DNA of 64,000 nucleotides from Tribonema minus (Eukaryota; Sar; Xanthophyceae; Tribonematales; Tribonemataceae): positions 62,001 to 126,000 of the forward strand of contig JAFCMP010000130.1 in the NCBI GenBank assembly GCA_017506865.1, read 5' to 3'. Every line of letters starts with the position of its first letter. Position 1 is the stretch's first letter. The notes under the pieces were generated by a model, which saw nothing but the letters and a program-made list of their open reading frames with translations, did not search any database and was not told where the DNA came from. Both the position numbers and the translations under genes were made by a program. Below, piece by piece: positions 46,869 to 58,391 of the stretch.

Positions 46869-48536
46869 AGTTCTCTTGAACGACACTGTTAAGGTGACAC
46901 CTGCTCAGCGGGGTTGTCACTGGGGCGCATTCTGTGGGGGCCTCTTTGCTGCAACGCCAGCATGACAGGGGGGTCTGGGACTGTCTTTTACAGTTGTAAG
47001 CTTGTATATATGAGGCGCATTCGGGGAACGGGGGGGGGTCTTTCGTGGATCGCGGTCAGTTTCAAGAAGACAGCGATTGATGCCTCAACGATCAGCGAAG
47101 ATAAGGAGCGCAGCACAGTACGGGTGCTGCTGGGTGCGCGGCCGACTTGTGGTGTAAGAGTAATACAGAGTAGGTATGTAGCGGCAATGCCCCTTTTCGC
47201 TCCTTCAGATGCGCGCGCCCTTAGCCACAGCCCTCAAACAATCAGTCAAATGCGTGCGTCTTTCTCCTCTACATCATATATGTCCGCACGAGCATTATGT
47301 CCCTGGTGTCTGGCGTGCACGGCGTCGCCTCGCACCACCGCTGTTACAGCAAATATAGTTTGTATATGCCCCCCTGACTGCATGCGCGCTTGCGCCAGTC
47401 TCTCTCTGCTTCCTTCGCATGAGTTGCTCTATGCTGACAGTTGGCAGTGCCAGCACATATACTCATGTAATGTGGCGGCGGCACATGGGTTGCTTCTCGA
47501 GCGTGCGCGTTCGTGCAAGCATCGCCATGCTTTGGCGGCTCCTCAGGGCCTCCCGAGGGGGCATTGCCACCTGGGAGTTGAAGTAATCATGACAGATCCT
47601 CTTCCTGATCAGGCACACCATGCACATGAGAGCCTTCAGCAACAAAATTTAAAAAATAAAGTAAGGTGACTCTCACAAAGTCCCTACATTGAAAAATCTG
47701 TACCTTGTTCTGCTTGTGCACAATTGCCAAAGGTGTGAGTATTTCCTGAGGTGCTGCTGTGACCAACAGTCCGTCAAACAGACCCACTATGCTGGTCTCT
47801 ATGACCAAATTACAAACTTACCACGTACTTCTATGTTGGCAATTGGGTCATTTTGGCAGCATCTGGTACAGCGGCGGAAGCTGCTGGAGCCTTTGAAGCT
47901 GTATGCACGCAGGATGTCAATGCATGTCAATGCCCGGCGCAGTCTTTTCATGCATATCACTGGCGCGCATACGCTTAGCTCTCTCATTAGCGCTCCACAT
48001 GGCATTCTCTTTGCGTGTTATGACACGCGTGCAGAGTGTACAAATGGACGAGGATGCAAGTAGTGGGGAAGGAGCTGCTATTTGGCGACATCATTGAGAG
48101 GTGATCGTCAATGCGCATTGAGACACTTTCAGGTTGCCGAGAGATGCGTGTAGATTCAGGTAGTAGGCTTGACATCATCATCTGGACTTTCTCGCGCCTT
48201 GAGCGAGTATTTAAAATAAAACGCAATACCTCAGAAGTATGCATTCGGACTTCACACACGTTCTCATGATATCGTTTGTGCAATTGATGTATTGCTTGTA
48301 CACTGTCAACAGCAAAGCGCACACCGCCGCATTACTGTCCAATGAACGAGTATGTAAGAGTTGTCTCGCCTGGCCTGTCTTCAGGAGAACAGAAGGTGCC
48401 AGCAAACCGGTCTGATTCGCACTGCACCATGCTGGCAGTACTCTGTGCCGCTTGCTGTTCAATCCCAAACACGCCCCTTGCTTTGTGCGCCTGCTCTGCC
48501 ATGCCTGAGTCTGTTGGACTATGCCTGCAGATATGA
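46869..48536. other. intergenic, no supported gene
   Basis: This is the FIT-like 3' flank. A 251-codon open frame (46914-47669) starts just after the stop, but has no recognisable domain and no exon structure. Confidence 0.4.
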
Positions 48537-49784
48537 GGCTGCTTGCGCTGCGAATGTATGTTGCTCTCTCTGTAGCTCTTGCAGTTGCTGTTGTCTTCTG
48601 CTGGGCGCTGCAGGCTTGCACATCTCATCACAGCAGGCCACCATCCCAAAGCGTGTGTCCTTTGACATCGCAAACGTACTTCAGGCTGTGAAAAGCCCAT
48701 ATTATCGTTCTGTTGCGTCCACTTGCGTACTTATCCTTCTGAAAAAGCTCTTGGTGACCATTTTTTACTGGGTGATGACGAGATGCGGTTTTTGAACGGT
48801 AAATGATGCAGGATTTTAGAAACTACACAGCCTGGCAGGCCTAGGGCTGTGCCTGCAAGTCATGTGAGCGGCTTAGTGACATACACCAGCATATCATGTT
48901 TATGGTGTCAACACACCGATCAGTACTGGATGCACGAGCTACAATTCCAGAGCAGAGAGAAGTCAAAAGGCAAGCGAAAAATGACGCTCAACTTCAGAGT
49001 GACTCTTGAGGTGGGTATGAAGCGTACGATGACGACATTCAGGACGGCACAATGCCATCTGCCGTCAGGTTGCCGTTGGAGTGCAAGACTGCTCCCCCGT
49101 AATTTGAACGGAAATGTGCGGTTACTACCGCAGTTGTGGTGTAGGCAAATGCTCGATGGTGCAGGCAGGCAGCGCTCAACTCTGTGGCGCAGGGCTAGGC
49201 ACAGGTAGCAGCAGCAGCTCGCTCCACTCTCTGTGTAGCACACGAGAGGGATAGTCATAGATCCACAACAACTCCGCGTCAACCCTCACAAACGTCACGT
49301 GATGAGCCCCAAGACGATGAGGTCACAGGTTCCCTGTAGTTTTCAGGCGAGACTCGATGATCCCAGCTCCCAGCGTATGTATGAATGTGCAGGCTGAGCA
49401 CCTTTCACAAACTTTCACGCGCAGCGTTTGCAAACAGGGGTGCAAAGGCTGCTCGACTCGTGCAGCTCTTGCATCACCGCAAATCAAGCAAGCTCACTCA
49501 GATTTTCGTCAGCCCTCAGCAATTTGAACTAGAACTGTGCTTCAACCTGCCTGCACGCGAGAGTTGATTGGTCATGTTGAATGAGCCCGCTCGTTATTCT
49601 AACTCATCTGTAGCTATCGAACCTCGCTTATGCCGTGTCTGCGCTGACGACAGAGCCGCTTGCGCTTGGCATCATGCATGGCCCAAAGCACCTGTGGCGG
49701 CAGCTGCATGGAGCACCGAGCAGATTGGCTGTATTGAGACTCCGAGCAGCTGGCTGGTGCTGCGTTGACTACTTACATGATGGC
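48537..49784 (+). repeat. left arm of a large inverted repeat
   Basis: About 1.25 kb matching 51838-53080 on the opposite strand with few differences and small indels (for example an extra AAC near 49268). Its outer end codes a short hydrophobic, signal-like ORF (MYVALSVALAVAVVFCWAL) that also exists in the other arm. Confidence 0.9.
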
Positions 49785-51837
49785 TGGCCGAATGTTGATC
49801 GACACCCAAAAGAGGTGTAACTTGCATTCTTCTCTCCTCCCGAAAAAACTTAGGCAATACTACTTCAACTTCAACTATCGTAGGGTATGCGGCTGGCGGC
49901 TAAGCTTACCACCCGGCGGTGATAAGTGATGGTCTCAGCTGTGATATTTGAACGACCCGGCCGTTCAGCGGCAGGTTGCTCATGCACCAACAACAGAAAT
50001 GTAAAAAGGGTCTGAAGATGTGTCTTGAACCAAAGCGCAGCGGCTCGATGTGGCGCACGACGTCGTCGCAGGCCAGAGCATGCGTGCCTAGCAGATTGTT
50101 GCACACCGGACCTTTAAATCGCAGCACGCGCAAACCTGCAAATACTTAATTGTTCGTCACCGCCCCGCAAGACTGGCATGCATTTGTCGGACAACGCCCC
50201 CGAGAGCCCCCGTTGATGAGTGCACTTGCTCCGCCAGATGTTTAGCTGTTGTCAAGTTGTTGCTGCTTCATTGATGTGCGCCACTCAACTGGTATGGATC
50301 ACCTCTCCGTCCCCCGCTTGCAGGCGTAGGGCCAAGCAGAGCGCCAAGCAGATGCTTCGAGATATTATGCGCGTGCGCGCCGGGGCGGCACGGCGGCGCG
50401 CTGGGTGGAAGTTCTTGAAGTTCACAGTAGCTGTTTGTGCCTTATCCATTACCCTTCAACGCCCAGTGATGCTTACCATCAGAGCGAGCTTTTAACATAC
50501 CATTGCAGCATGTTTGAGCCTCTGCAAACCGGCTCTGGGTGTTGATAAACCGCTCGAGTGCGAGGTGCGGTGTGGGGATGACACCGCTGGCATATCTGCA
50601 GGCAGAATAGTCGTGCCACAATGTGTTTTGGTTAAGAATTGTTGAACCATAAGCCATGTTAAAGCCACAAAAGCACTATTGGCTACAGCAGCATCGATCG
50701 AGTCATCCCTGAAATTTGAGTTGCAAGTGCTGACGCAGTATCATGTGTCGAGTACTCGCGGACTTGTTTTCGAATTTATGCCGAGTACACATATATTGTG
50801 ACAGGATGCAGCGCTTGAAATCAAAAGTTCGGCTGGCACTTGACTTGAATAATGCTTGAGCTGCATGCGAGTCGTGTGACTGCCGTATATGATGGCGATC
50901 AAGGCCTCTACATGATTTAGGGTAGATGGCGTCGTCAGTGTTGCAAATCGTAAAGTTACGGGTAAATTGTAAAGCCACAAGCAATGTCACAAGTCTGAAG
51001 GCCTTCGTAAACACCCCAATTTATGCTGCCGCAATTACGTCGAAGTGCCGTAAACTTGCAGTTGAATACTGCAAGCTTACGCTCCAATGCCTTAACTTAC
51101 ACCTGCACGTCAGAGATGACTTGACTTGACTCTTTTGGACCCTGCTCACTAGCGCAGCAGACATTCATCATCCAAGCGCGCTTGAGCCTTCTTCTTTTTC
51201 ACCAATAGCTGGAAATGTTATGAAGTGGACGACCCGACCCTGATGTCTTGGGTGCATTTTGACCACATTATGTTGTACAACGCAGACTAGGCTGCTGCGT
51301 TGACGCAAGCTTTTCGATTGCATAGGCAACCCGGTCTCCCTTGGGCCTTTATAAATACAAGTCCATACGTACAATGCATTACGGCGTACTTACGTTACAA
51401 TCACGACATCCGTCCTAAAAACTTCACGGTGGTGCTCCAGATATGCGGCATTTAATCACGATATGTTGTTGTGTTTACGATTCATGTCCCAAATGTCCCA
51501 GAATTTACGACTCCGGCAACCCTAAGGGGTAGGGGACCATTTGTGAAGGGAGGGGCTATGTATAGTGTCATGAACACACCATGCCAGGGCACGCAGCAGG
51601 GAAAAACCGCCAAGGCAGGGTAAACGAGATAGTACCCCCCTATGATGTGTGCCAGGGAAGCATAGCACGCACATTGTGCGCAACACACGTCAGGTCATGC
51701 TGTTGAGACACCCTTGGCCTTCTTCTGCTTTCCAAACCGACTTGCGCCTGGACACCACAGTGCTGATGCTGACACACTGTGCCCAACACTCCGAGTAAAA
51801 AAAAAACGAGGTTCTTGCTCTGGAGGGCCGATCATCA
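49785..51837. other. spacer of the inverted repeat
   Basis: About 2 kb of single-copy DNA. One exon-like stretch (about 50324-50410, plus strand) follows a ctgcttgcag-like... acceptor and codes a basic segment (AKQSAKQMLRDIMRVRAG). I cannot tie it to a gene. No transposase is seen. Confidence 0.45.
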
Positions 51838-53080
51838 GCTATCATACAAGTAGTCAACGCAGCACCAGCCAGCTGCTCGGAGTCCCAATACAGCCAATCT
51901 GCTCGGTGCTCCATGCAGCTGCCGCCACAGGTGCTTTGGGCCATGCATGATGCCAAGCGCAAGCGGCTCTGTCGTCAGCGCAGACACGGCATAAGCGAGG
52001 TTCGATAGCTACAGATGAGTCAGAATAACGAGCGGGCTCATTCAACATGACCATTCAACTCTCGCGTGCAGGCAGGTTGAAGCACAGTTCTAGTTCAAAT
52101 TGCTGAGGGCTGACGAAAATCTGAGTGAGCTTGCTTGATTTGCGGTGATGCAAGAGCTGCACGAGTCGAGCAGCCTTTGCACCCCTGTTTGCAAACGCTG
52201 CGCGTGAAAGTTTGTGAAGGTGCTCAGCCTGCACATTCATACATACGCTGGGAGCTGGGAGCATCGAGTCTCGCCTGAAAACTACAGGGAACCTGTGACC
52301 TCATCGTCTTGGGGCTCATCATGTGACGTTTGTGAGGGTTGACGCGGAGTTGTGGATCTATGACTATCCCTCTCGTGTGCTACACAGAGAGTGGAGCGAG
52401 CTGCTGCTGCTACCTGTGCCTAGCCCTGCGCCACAGAGTTGAGCGCTGCCTGCCTGCACCATCGAGCATTTGCCTACACCACAACTGCGGTAGTAACCGC
52501 ACATTTCCGTTCAAATTACGGGGGAGCAGTCTTGCACTCCAACGGCAACCTGACGGCAGATGGCATTGTGCCGTCCTGAATGTCGTCATCGTACGCTTCA
52601 TACCCACCTCAAGAGTCACTCTGAAGTTGAGTGTCATTTTTCGCTTGCCTTTTGGCTTCTCTCTGCTCTGGAAGTGTAGCTCGTGCATCCAGTACTGATC
52701 GGTGTGTTGACACCATAAACATGATATGCTGGTGTATAGTCACTATGCCGCTCACATGACTTGCAGGCACAGCCCTAGGCCTGCCAGGCTGTGTAGTTTC
52801 TAAAACCCTGCATCATTTACTGTTCAAAAACCGCATCTCGTCATCACCCAGTAAAAAATGTTCACCAAGACCTTTTTCAGAAGGATAAGTACGCAAGTGG
52901 ACGCAACAGAACGATTATATGGGCTTTTCACAGCCTGAAGTACGTTTGCGATGTCAAAGGACACACGCTTTGGGATGGTGGCTTGCTGTGATGAGATGTG
53001 CAAGCCTGCAGCGCCCAGCAGAAGACAACAGCAACTGCAAGAGCTACAGAGAGAGCAACATACACCCGCAGCGCAGCAGC
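51838..53080 (-). repeat. right arm of a large inverted repeat
   Basis: Reverse complement of the left arm. It ends about 150 bp before the start codon of the regulator gene, so that gene's upstream region is part of or next to the duplicated segment. Confidence 0.9.
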
Positions 53081-53230
53081 CTGCCAGAAGACACGCAACA
53101 GCTTTGGCTTAGCCTGGCATACAGCGAGGGCAAGCAAGCGCGCAGCCTGCTTTGGGCAGGAGAGGAGAGCGAGGAACAGCTTACTTGCACTCTGCCTGAC
53201 TGATAGCGAAAAGAGCGCAAGTCAGCCGCC

Positions 53231-55717
53231 ATGTACGCACAGCACCAGCCACAACAGCCTCAAGGCGGAGGCTTGGAGGCTGGACCGCGCCAACCCCCGA
53301 CTCATGCGCCCCAGCCGATGCAGCAGCCCCATCAGCACTTAACTCACGCGCATCTGGCGCACCTCCCGCAGCAGCAGATGCCGCAGCAGGCCATTCATCT
53401 TGCCGCCTACGATCCTTATGGCACCGCGGCCATGGTCGCCCATCAGCAGCAGATCATGGGTCACCCTCAGCTGGCTGCCCAATTTCTGCAGCAGGGGCAT
53501 TCGCTGCTGCACCATCCGCAGCCGCTGGCCGTGGCCACACAGGCTAGGAGCCATCTTAGAAGAGGCAAGTGGTCATCCGAGGAGGAGGCGTACACGGAGA
53601 GGATCATCCATTACTTTAACACAGGTGTGCTTCAGCTGCCGGAGGGCACCACCCTGAGAGCTTACCTCGCTAAGAAGCTCCAGTGTGACCCGATGCGCAT
53701 CACCAAGAAGTTCACGGGGTCGTCTTGCCTCGGAAAACGAGTTTATCACTCCTGCGAAAGGACGCCGGCATCACCCGACGAGATCACCGCCTCGAAAGAG
53801 GACCTCTCTCAGCTGGAGGCCCGCTTCCTGGCACAACTCGACCGCCGGCGGGAGCGGCGTGCTGGATCGCTCGAGCTGGAAGCGATGACCCTGAGCGGCA
53901 GCCCCGATGCCACGGCCTACGATGCCTACGGCCGGCCCCTGGTGCTCACGGCGGTTTCCGCGGCGCAGCCAATGATGCACATCCCGCCGCAGCACCCGCT
54001 GGCAGCAGCGGCGCAGCAGGCGCAGTGGGCCGCCGCCGCAGCGGCGCAGCAGCAGCAGCAACAACAGCACCAACGCCTTGTGTACGCTGGCTATGGCGCG
54101 CCGCCTGCGGCCCCCACCCCTGCAGCATATGGGTACGAGCCTTCTGCTGCCTATGCGAAGGCACACGGCGCTGCCGCTGCTGCCTACATGCCGCAGACCG
54201 TCGCGTATCCCTACATGATGGCAGCAGGGCGCGCGCCGTCGACAGCACCAGCGCAGCCGTACGCGCAGCCGCCGCAGCACCTTCACGCGCAGTGGGCGCA
54301 GCACATGCAGGCGCAGCAGCAGCAGCAGGCTCAGCAACACGCCGCCGCTGCCGCAGCGGCAGCAGCAGCAGCAGCGGGCATGCCACGTCATCACGCCGCC
54401 ATTCCCTGGCACCAGCAGCACCTGGCGGCGTACTCTGCTGCGCAGCAGCAATACAGCGGCGCCGGCACAGCCGCTGCTGCCGCCACCAGCAGCGGCTCGC
54501 TATCGCACCCCTCTTCACCGCCCACCGTCACGGAGCTCGACAACAAGAGCGCTGCCACCACCGGCGTGGCTCCGAAGCAGTCGGCGGCGGCAGGGGCACC
54601 GGCGGTCAAGCAGCAGCAGCAGTCGCAGCAGAACGGCTCCACCAAGACTGTCACCGCGCCGCTGCCCGCGGGGCTCGTGTCTCACAAGGGCGGCCACAGC
54701 GTCAACGGCAGCGTCACGGGGTCCAGCATCAGCGAGGTGACGACTGCCGACCGCGACAGCGTCAGCTCCAACGGCAACGGCACGGACAACAGCAGCAGCA
54801 GCGGCGGCGAGGGCAACGGCAGCGCCGACAAGCACCAGCGCAGCCACCACCACCATCACATGCGCCGCGGCGGCGGCAGCGGCGGCAGCAGCGCCGCCGC
54901 GCAGCCCGCCGCGCCGTCGTCCATCAGCAGCAGTGCCAGCGACAGCGGCGACGACAGCAGCAGCGGCGCCGCCGCCGCGGACGAGGACCGCAAGGCCAGC
55001 GGCAGCAGCAGCAGCAGCAGCGGCAGCGGCGGCGACGCCGCGTCGACATCACTGTCGAGCGCTGCCTCCAACGACGCCGCGCCGCGCTCGCCGCACGCGC
55101 GCCTGGGCTCCGACGCCGACGGCGGCGCCGGCGCGCTCATGAAGTTCTACGACAGCGTCAACCGCCAGCACCAGAAGCAGCGCAGCGCCGCCGCCGCCGC
55201 AGCCGCCGCTGCCGCCGCCAATGGCAGCGCACCCGACGGCGGCGGCGGCACGCTCAACTCATCGCCGCCGCTGCTCAAGAGCGGCGGCGGCGGCAGCGGC
55301 GCGCACCACGTCCCTGGCAAGAAGCGCCATCGTTTCGGCGGCGGCGGCGGCGTCAGCGCCGGCAGCAGCACCACCAACAGCCCCGGCACCAGCTCCCGCG
55401 ACCACTGCGGCGACGCACAGCAGCAGCAGCGGCACCGCGCAGGGCCGGGCCGGCCGGGCCCGCTGCCGTCGTCCAAGCGCCAGCGCTTGGAGGCGGCGGC
55501 GGCAGACAGCGCGAGCACCGACGGCAGCGACGACGGCGACAACAGCGCCGGCGGCTGCAGCGAGGAGTCCGCGGAGCAGCGCCGTTCCGGCGGCGTGGTC
55601 TCGGCGCCTTCCCGGAAACCATCTGCGCGCGATGAGACGCTGGCGCCGCTGCTGCAGCAGCAGCAGCGGCATCACCACGGGGCTGCGGCGGCGCTGCACA
55701 AGCAGCAGCAGCAGTAG
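53231..55717 (+). CDS. stramenopile-type regulatory protein with GTTLR/CDPMRITKK domain, 828 aa
   Basis: A single-exon ORF, ATG to TAG. Residues about 109-205 hold a compact domain: RRGKWSSEEEAY, then LPEGTTLRAYL, QCDPMRITKKFTG (151-163) and a GKRVYH motif, closing with a helix. I recognise this pattern from many diatom and oomycete proteins of unknown role. The W..EEE start resembles Myb/SANT, so DNA binding is likely. The rest is low complexity: Gln/His/Ala-rich before and after, long Ser and Gly runs in the C-terminal half, and basic clusters KKRHR and KRQR that may be nuclear signals. The composition fits a transcription regulator. It differs from its neighbours in being intron-free and very GC-rich from repeated GCN/CAG codons. 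An inverted repeat ends just upstream. Confidence 0.85.
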   Translation: MYAQHQPQQPQGGGLEAGPRQPPTHAPQPMQQPHQHLTHAHLAHLPQQQMPQQAIHLAAYDPYGTAAMVAHQQQIMGHPQLAAQFLQQGHSLLHHPQPLAVATQARSHLRRGKWSSEEEAYTERIIHYFNTGVLQLPEGTTLRAYLAKKLQCDPMRITKKFTGSSCLGKRVYHSCERTPASPDEITASKEDLSQLEARFLAQLDRRRERRAGSLELEAMTLSGSPDATAYDAYGRPLVLTAVSAAQPMMHIPPQHPLAAAAQQAQWAAAAAAQQQQQQQHQRLVYAGYGAPPAAPTPAAYGYEPSAAYAKAHGAAAAAYMPQTVAYPYMMAAGRAPSTAPAQPYAQPPQHLHAQWAQHMQAQQQQQAQQHAAAAAAAAAAAAGMPRHHAAIPWHQQHLAAYSAAQQQYSGAGTAAAAATSSGSLSHPSSPPTVTELDNKSAATTGVAPKQSAAAGAPAVKQQQQSQQNGSTKTVTAPLPAGLVSHKGGHSVNGSVTGSSISEVTTADRDSVSSNGNGTDNSSSSGGEGNGSADKHQRSHHHHHMRRGGGSGGSSAAAQPAAPSSISSSASDSGDDSSSGAAAADEDRKASGSSSSSSGSGGDAASTSLSSAASNDAAPRSPHARLGSDADGGAGALMKFYDSVNRQHQKQRSAAAAAAAAAAANGSAPDGGGGTLNSSPPLLKSGGGGSGAHHVPGKKRHRFGGGGGVSAGSSTTNSPGTSSRDHCGDAQQQQRHRAGPGRPGPLPSSKRQRLEAAAADSASTDGSDDGDNSAGGCSEESAEQRRSGGVVSAPSRKPSARDETLAPLLQQQQRHHHGAAAALHKQQQQ

Positions 55718-58391
55718 CAGAGCGACGGCAGCCTGTAGCGGCTTCCGCCGGTTTGCCTGTTTTGTTGCATGTGCATGCGCCGCAGCACTCTGTGTATGCT
55801 GGGGAACATTCCTGGAAAGCGACGCACGCGCTGTTCTTCGCGCACGCGCGGCAGCATTCTCCTCTAGCCCCCCCTCCCCCGCTATTCATATCGTTCTTTA
55901 CATCGCCGTGCCAGTTGCAGCAGACCCGATTCTGTCCGCTTAGACACGCGTAGAGTTAGGAGCATCGGGCTGCTGGTGTGTTCGGCGTTACACACGTATT
56001 TTTGGGTGGGCCCGCGCACGCCTCGCCTGCGCGGCCCACCACATTTGTTGTATCTGTACATAAGGTGGTGCACAGATGCGGCACTCGCACAAGCTCTAGC
56101 TGTAGCAGTGCGTCAAATGACACACACACACACGTGCATTGCACAAGTCTTGGCTAGTGTCTCCACCTTTTCTGTTGTCTTGTTTAGTGCATGCCCATGT
56201 CTGTGGACGGGACCAATGTGCCTGCTGCTGCCATTGTCGTTGCTGCATCTGCGGTCATTGCATTCATGCAGGAGTGTTTTGTGCTTGTTGCGTGTGACAA
56301 TTGTCGTCGATGAAGCGATGTTGTGGGTGCTTTGTTGCATCATTCGGTGTAAATGGGCCAGCAAGCAGTGGGATTGGCATAACGTCACCAACAAGGGCAA
56401 GCACATGGGGGCACAAGTGCATGTTTCTGAGGCAGACCTGACTGACATGGACCGTTTGCAAACTTGCCATGTGCCAGGGTGACCACATACCAGGGTGACC
56501 AGTTCAAAAACTTCTGTGAAGTATATACCCACTTGCTCCATGCCGTGCTCTCCTAGGCAGCAGTGCGTGCACGCAGCAGCAGTCCTCTTGCATGCTGACG
56601 GTATGGCGGATCACTTCATGCATGCAGGTATGCACATGTGCCCGTGATGATTACTAATGATCATGCAAAACGTGTATTTGAGGCTATGTACGCCATGCAC
56701 GCGCTGTATATATGCAGTCTTCATACTCCTTGAAGAATGTCAGTTGTAACGTGTTAGGCGTATGGCGTACCTGAGTGGTATTGCCAACTAGCAAAGTATG
56801 CATCATGTTGGGGGTATTTGTGACGCGTCTGATTTGCCCCCCAACATCATGCCGATGTGGTCTTTTGTGGCCCTACTCGCACACCAATGCGTGCATGTAT
56901 GGTGGACGCTGCCCAGAAGGCAACTGATGGGGCACAAGCGTGAAATGGTGCGCAGCGCGCAGTGGCTGAAGTTGCTGCTCACACGCGTATGGTACTTCAA
57001 GTAGAGAAACATGCGATACACTGGCTGTCCTAGCAATGTGGTCAATCCGTTGTGAGGGACAGTGAGCATTGTCCAGTCTTGTACTCGATGTGCAAACCCA
57101 GCCATTGCGATCCCAGCCATTGGAAGGGCTGCCTAACATCCAGATTCACAATCAACATGAAGCGGGATGCCATGCCGAATTGCCTTTTTCATGGATTGCA
57201 AAGCTGTTGCAAGCAGACTGCGCCGATAGCGCATCAGTGACACTTTGCATCTCGACCACCGCGTCGGTGAGCAGCAGCACAGCAGCAGAATGAGCAGCGA
57301 CAGCAGCAACCTGTTGAGGCAGCGATGGCATGCCAGCACACAGGCACTGCAGTGCTGTGCAGTATGGTAAAACTTGCAGCATTCATCAGTGAACCCATTG
57401 GCTATTCTGGCGCCCGAGTGCTTGCATCAGTAGGGGGTGCAGGGGGGGGCGGGGTTGGCAATGGTGGCAGCCCCAATCGCGAGCGCACAGAGTCGGTTTT
57501 GGTCGCGTACGATTGTGCGCAGCTGAAGAGCGCCGATGTGATCCAGTAGCAGAACACGCCACTAGGCAGCTGGGTCGTGACTGACAGGGACAGGATGAGC
57601 AGCGTCTGGAGCGTCCCCTTGAAGTTCTGGAGAAGCGCCCAGGAGCAGCAGAAGCAGGGGCCAGTGATGAGAATGCAAGGGTTGCACTTGAAGGCTGGCT
57701 TGGGTCATGAAGATGGACGTGTGAATTAATTGCTACAGATGCAGAACGTGTCGCCTAGGGGTGCGGCAGGCAATAACCTCTGACCGGCATGGTCACACTT
57801 GAAGCTGCTTATCTAAGAGAGTAGGTTGCATAGTGTGACTTGCCAACGTCAGGAAGCACTTGGGGTCGCGAGGGAAATTGTCAACAAGTCATATGCAAGT
57901 GGACTGACATCCAAGGGCACCACCAAAATCGTACTAAACTCAAGATTTATCAGCGAAGCACTGGACGCTCTGCGCATGCGGTCACGGCAGTGCACGACCC
58001 TCACAAATCCAGTTACACGGCGGCGCTAATTGGACTATGTATGTTGGCCTGTGGCGCATACAAAGGCCACACCACCACCAGCATATCGAAAGGCCGCTAC
58101 AGCTGGCTTTGCGTTTGTGTTGCAGCACTTCCCATTGTGCATTGCAGACACAATCACAGGCATCACCAGGCACTGCTGCCCGCTGACAATACTCACCTTG
58201 GCTTAACCCTAACCCTTAACGCTGACCCCAACTCTAACCCTTGGTGATCATTGTACATGTATACACGCTGGTGATGCCCATCTTGGCGAATCACCTTAGC
58301 GTCACCCTCACTCTCACCCTAACCCCAACCCTAACCCTTAGGTGAGCATCGTACATATATATACTTCTATATATACGCTGGCAAAGCTCAC
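55718..58391. other. intergenic; unresolved 3' exons of OXA1
   Basis: The start holds the regulator's 3' UTR. The right part should contain the last OXA1 exons on the minus strand. I could not define them. Donor-like copies of OXA1 (gccaag|gtgag) lie at about 58190-58204 and 58258-58300. Confidence 0.4.
58201..58341 (-). repeat. interstitial telomere-type repeats
   Basis: Two clusters of degenerate CCCTAA units (58201-58245 and 58302-58341) lie between donor copies of the OXA1 exon. Confidence 0.8.

Noticed and set aside
46914-47669. 251-codon plus-strand open frame after the FIT-like gene
   Set aside because: No domain, unremarkable composition, and chance frames of this length occur elsewhere in the window. 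It may be worth an RNA check.
50324-50494. Exon-like basic ORF in the inverted-repeat spacer
   Set aside because: It has an acceptor-like start but no partner exons, no clear donor and no domain, so it is not called as a gene.
53725-55635. 636-codon open frame overlapping the regulator gene in another frame
   Set aside because: It is an Arg/Gln/Ala-rich shadow made by CAG, GCC and GGC codon runs; the 828-codon frame has the conserved domain.
57430-57550. Possible C-terminal OXA1 exon on the minus strand
   Set aside because: A weak resemblance (Arg-rich then Pro/Ala segment) is followed by an in-frame stop, and splice sites do not agree.
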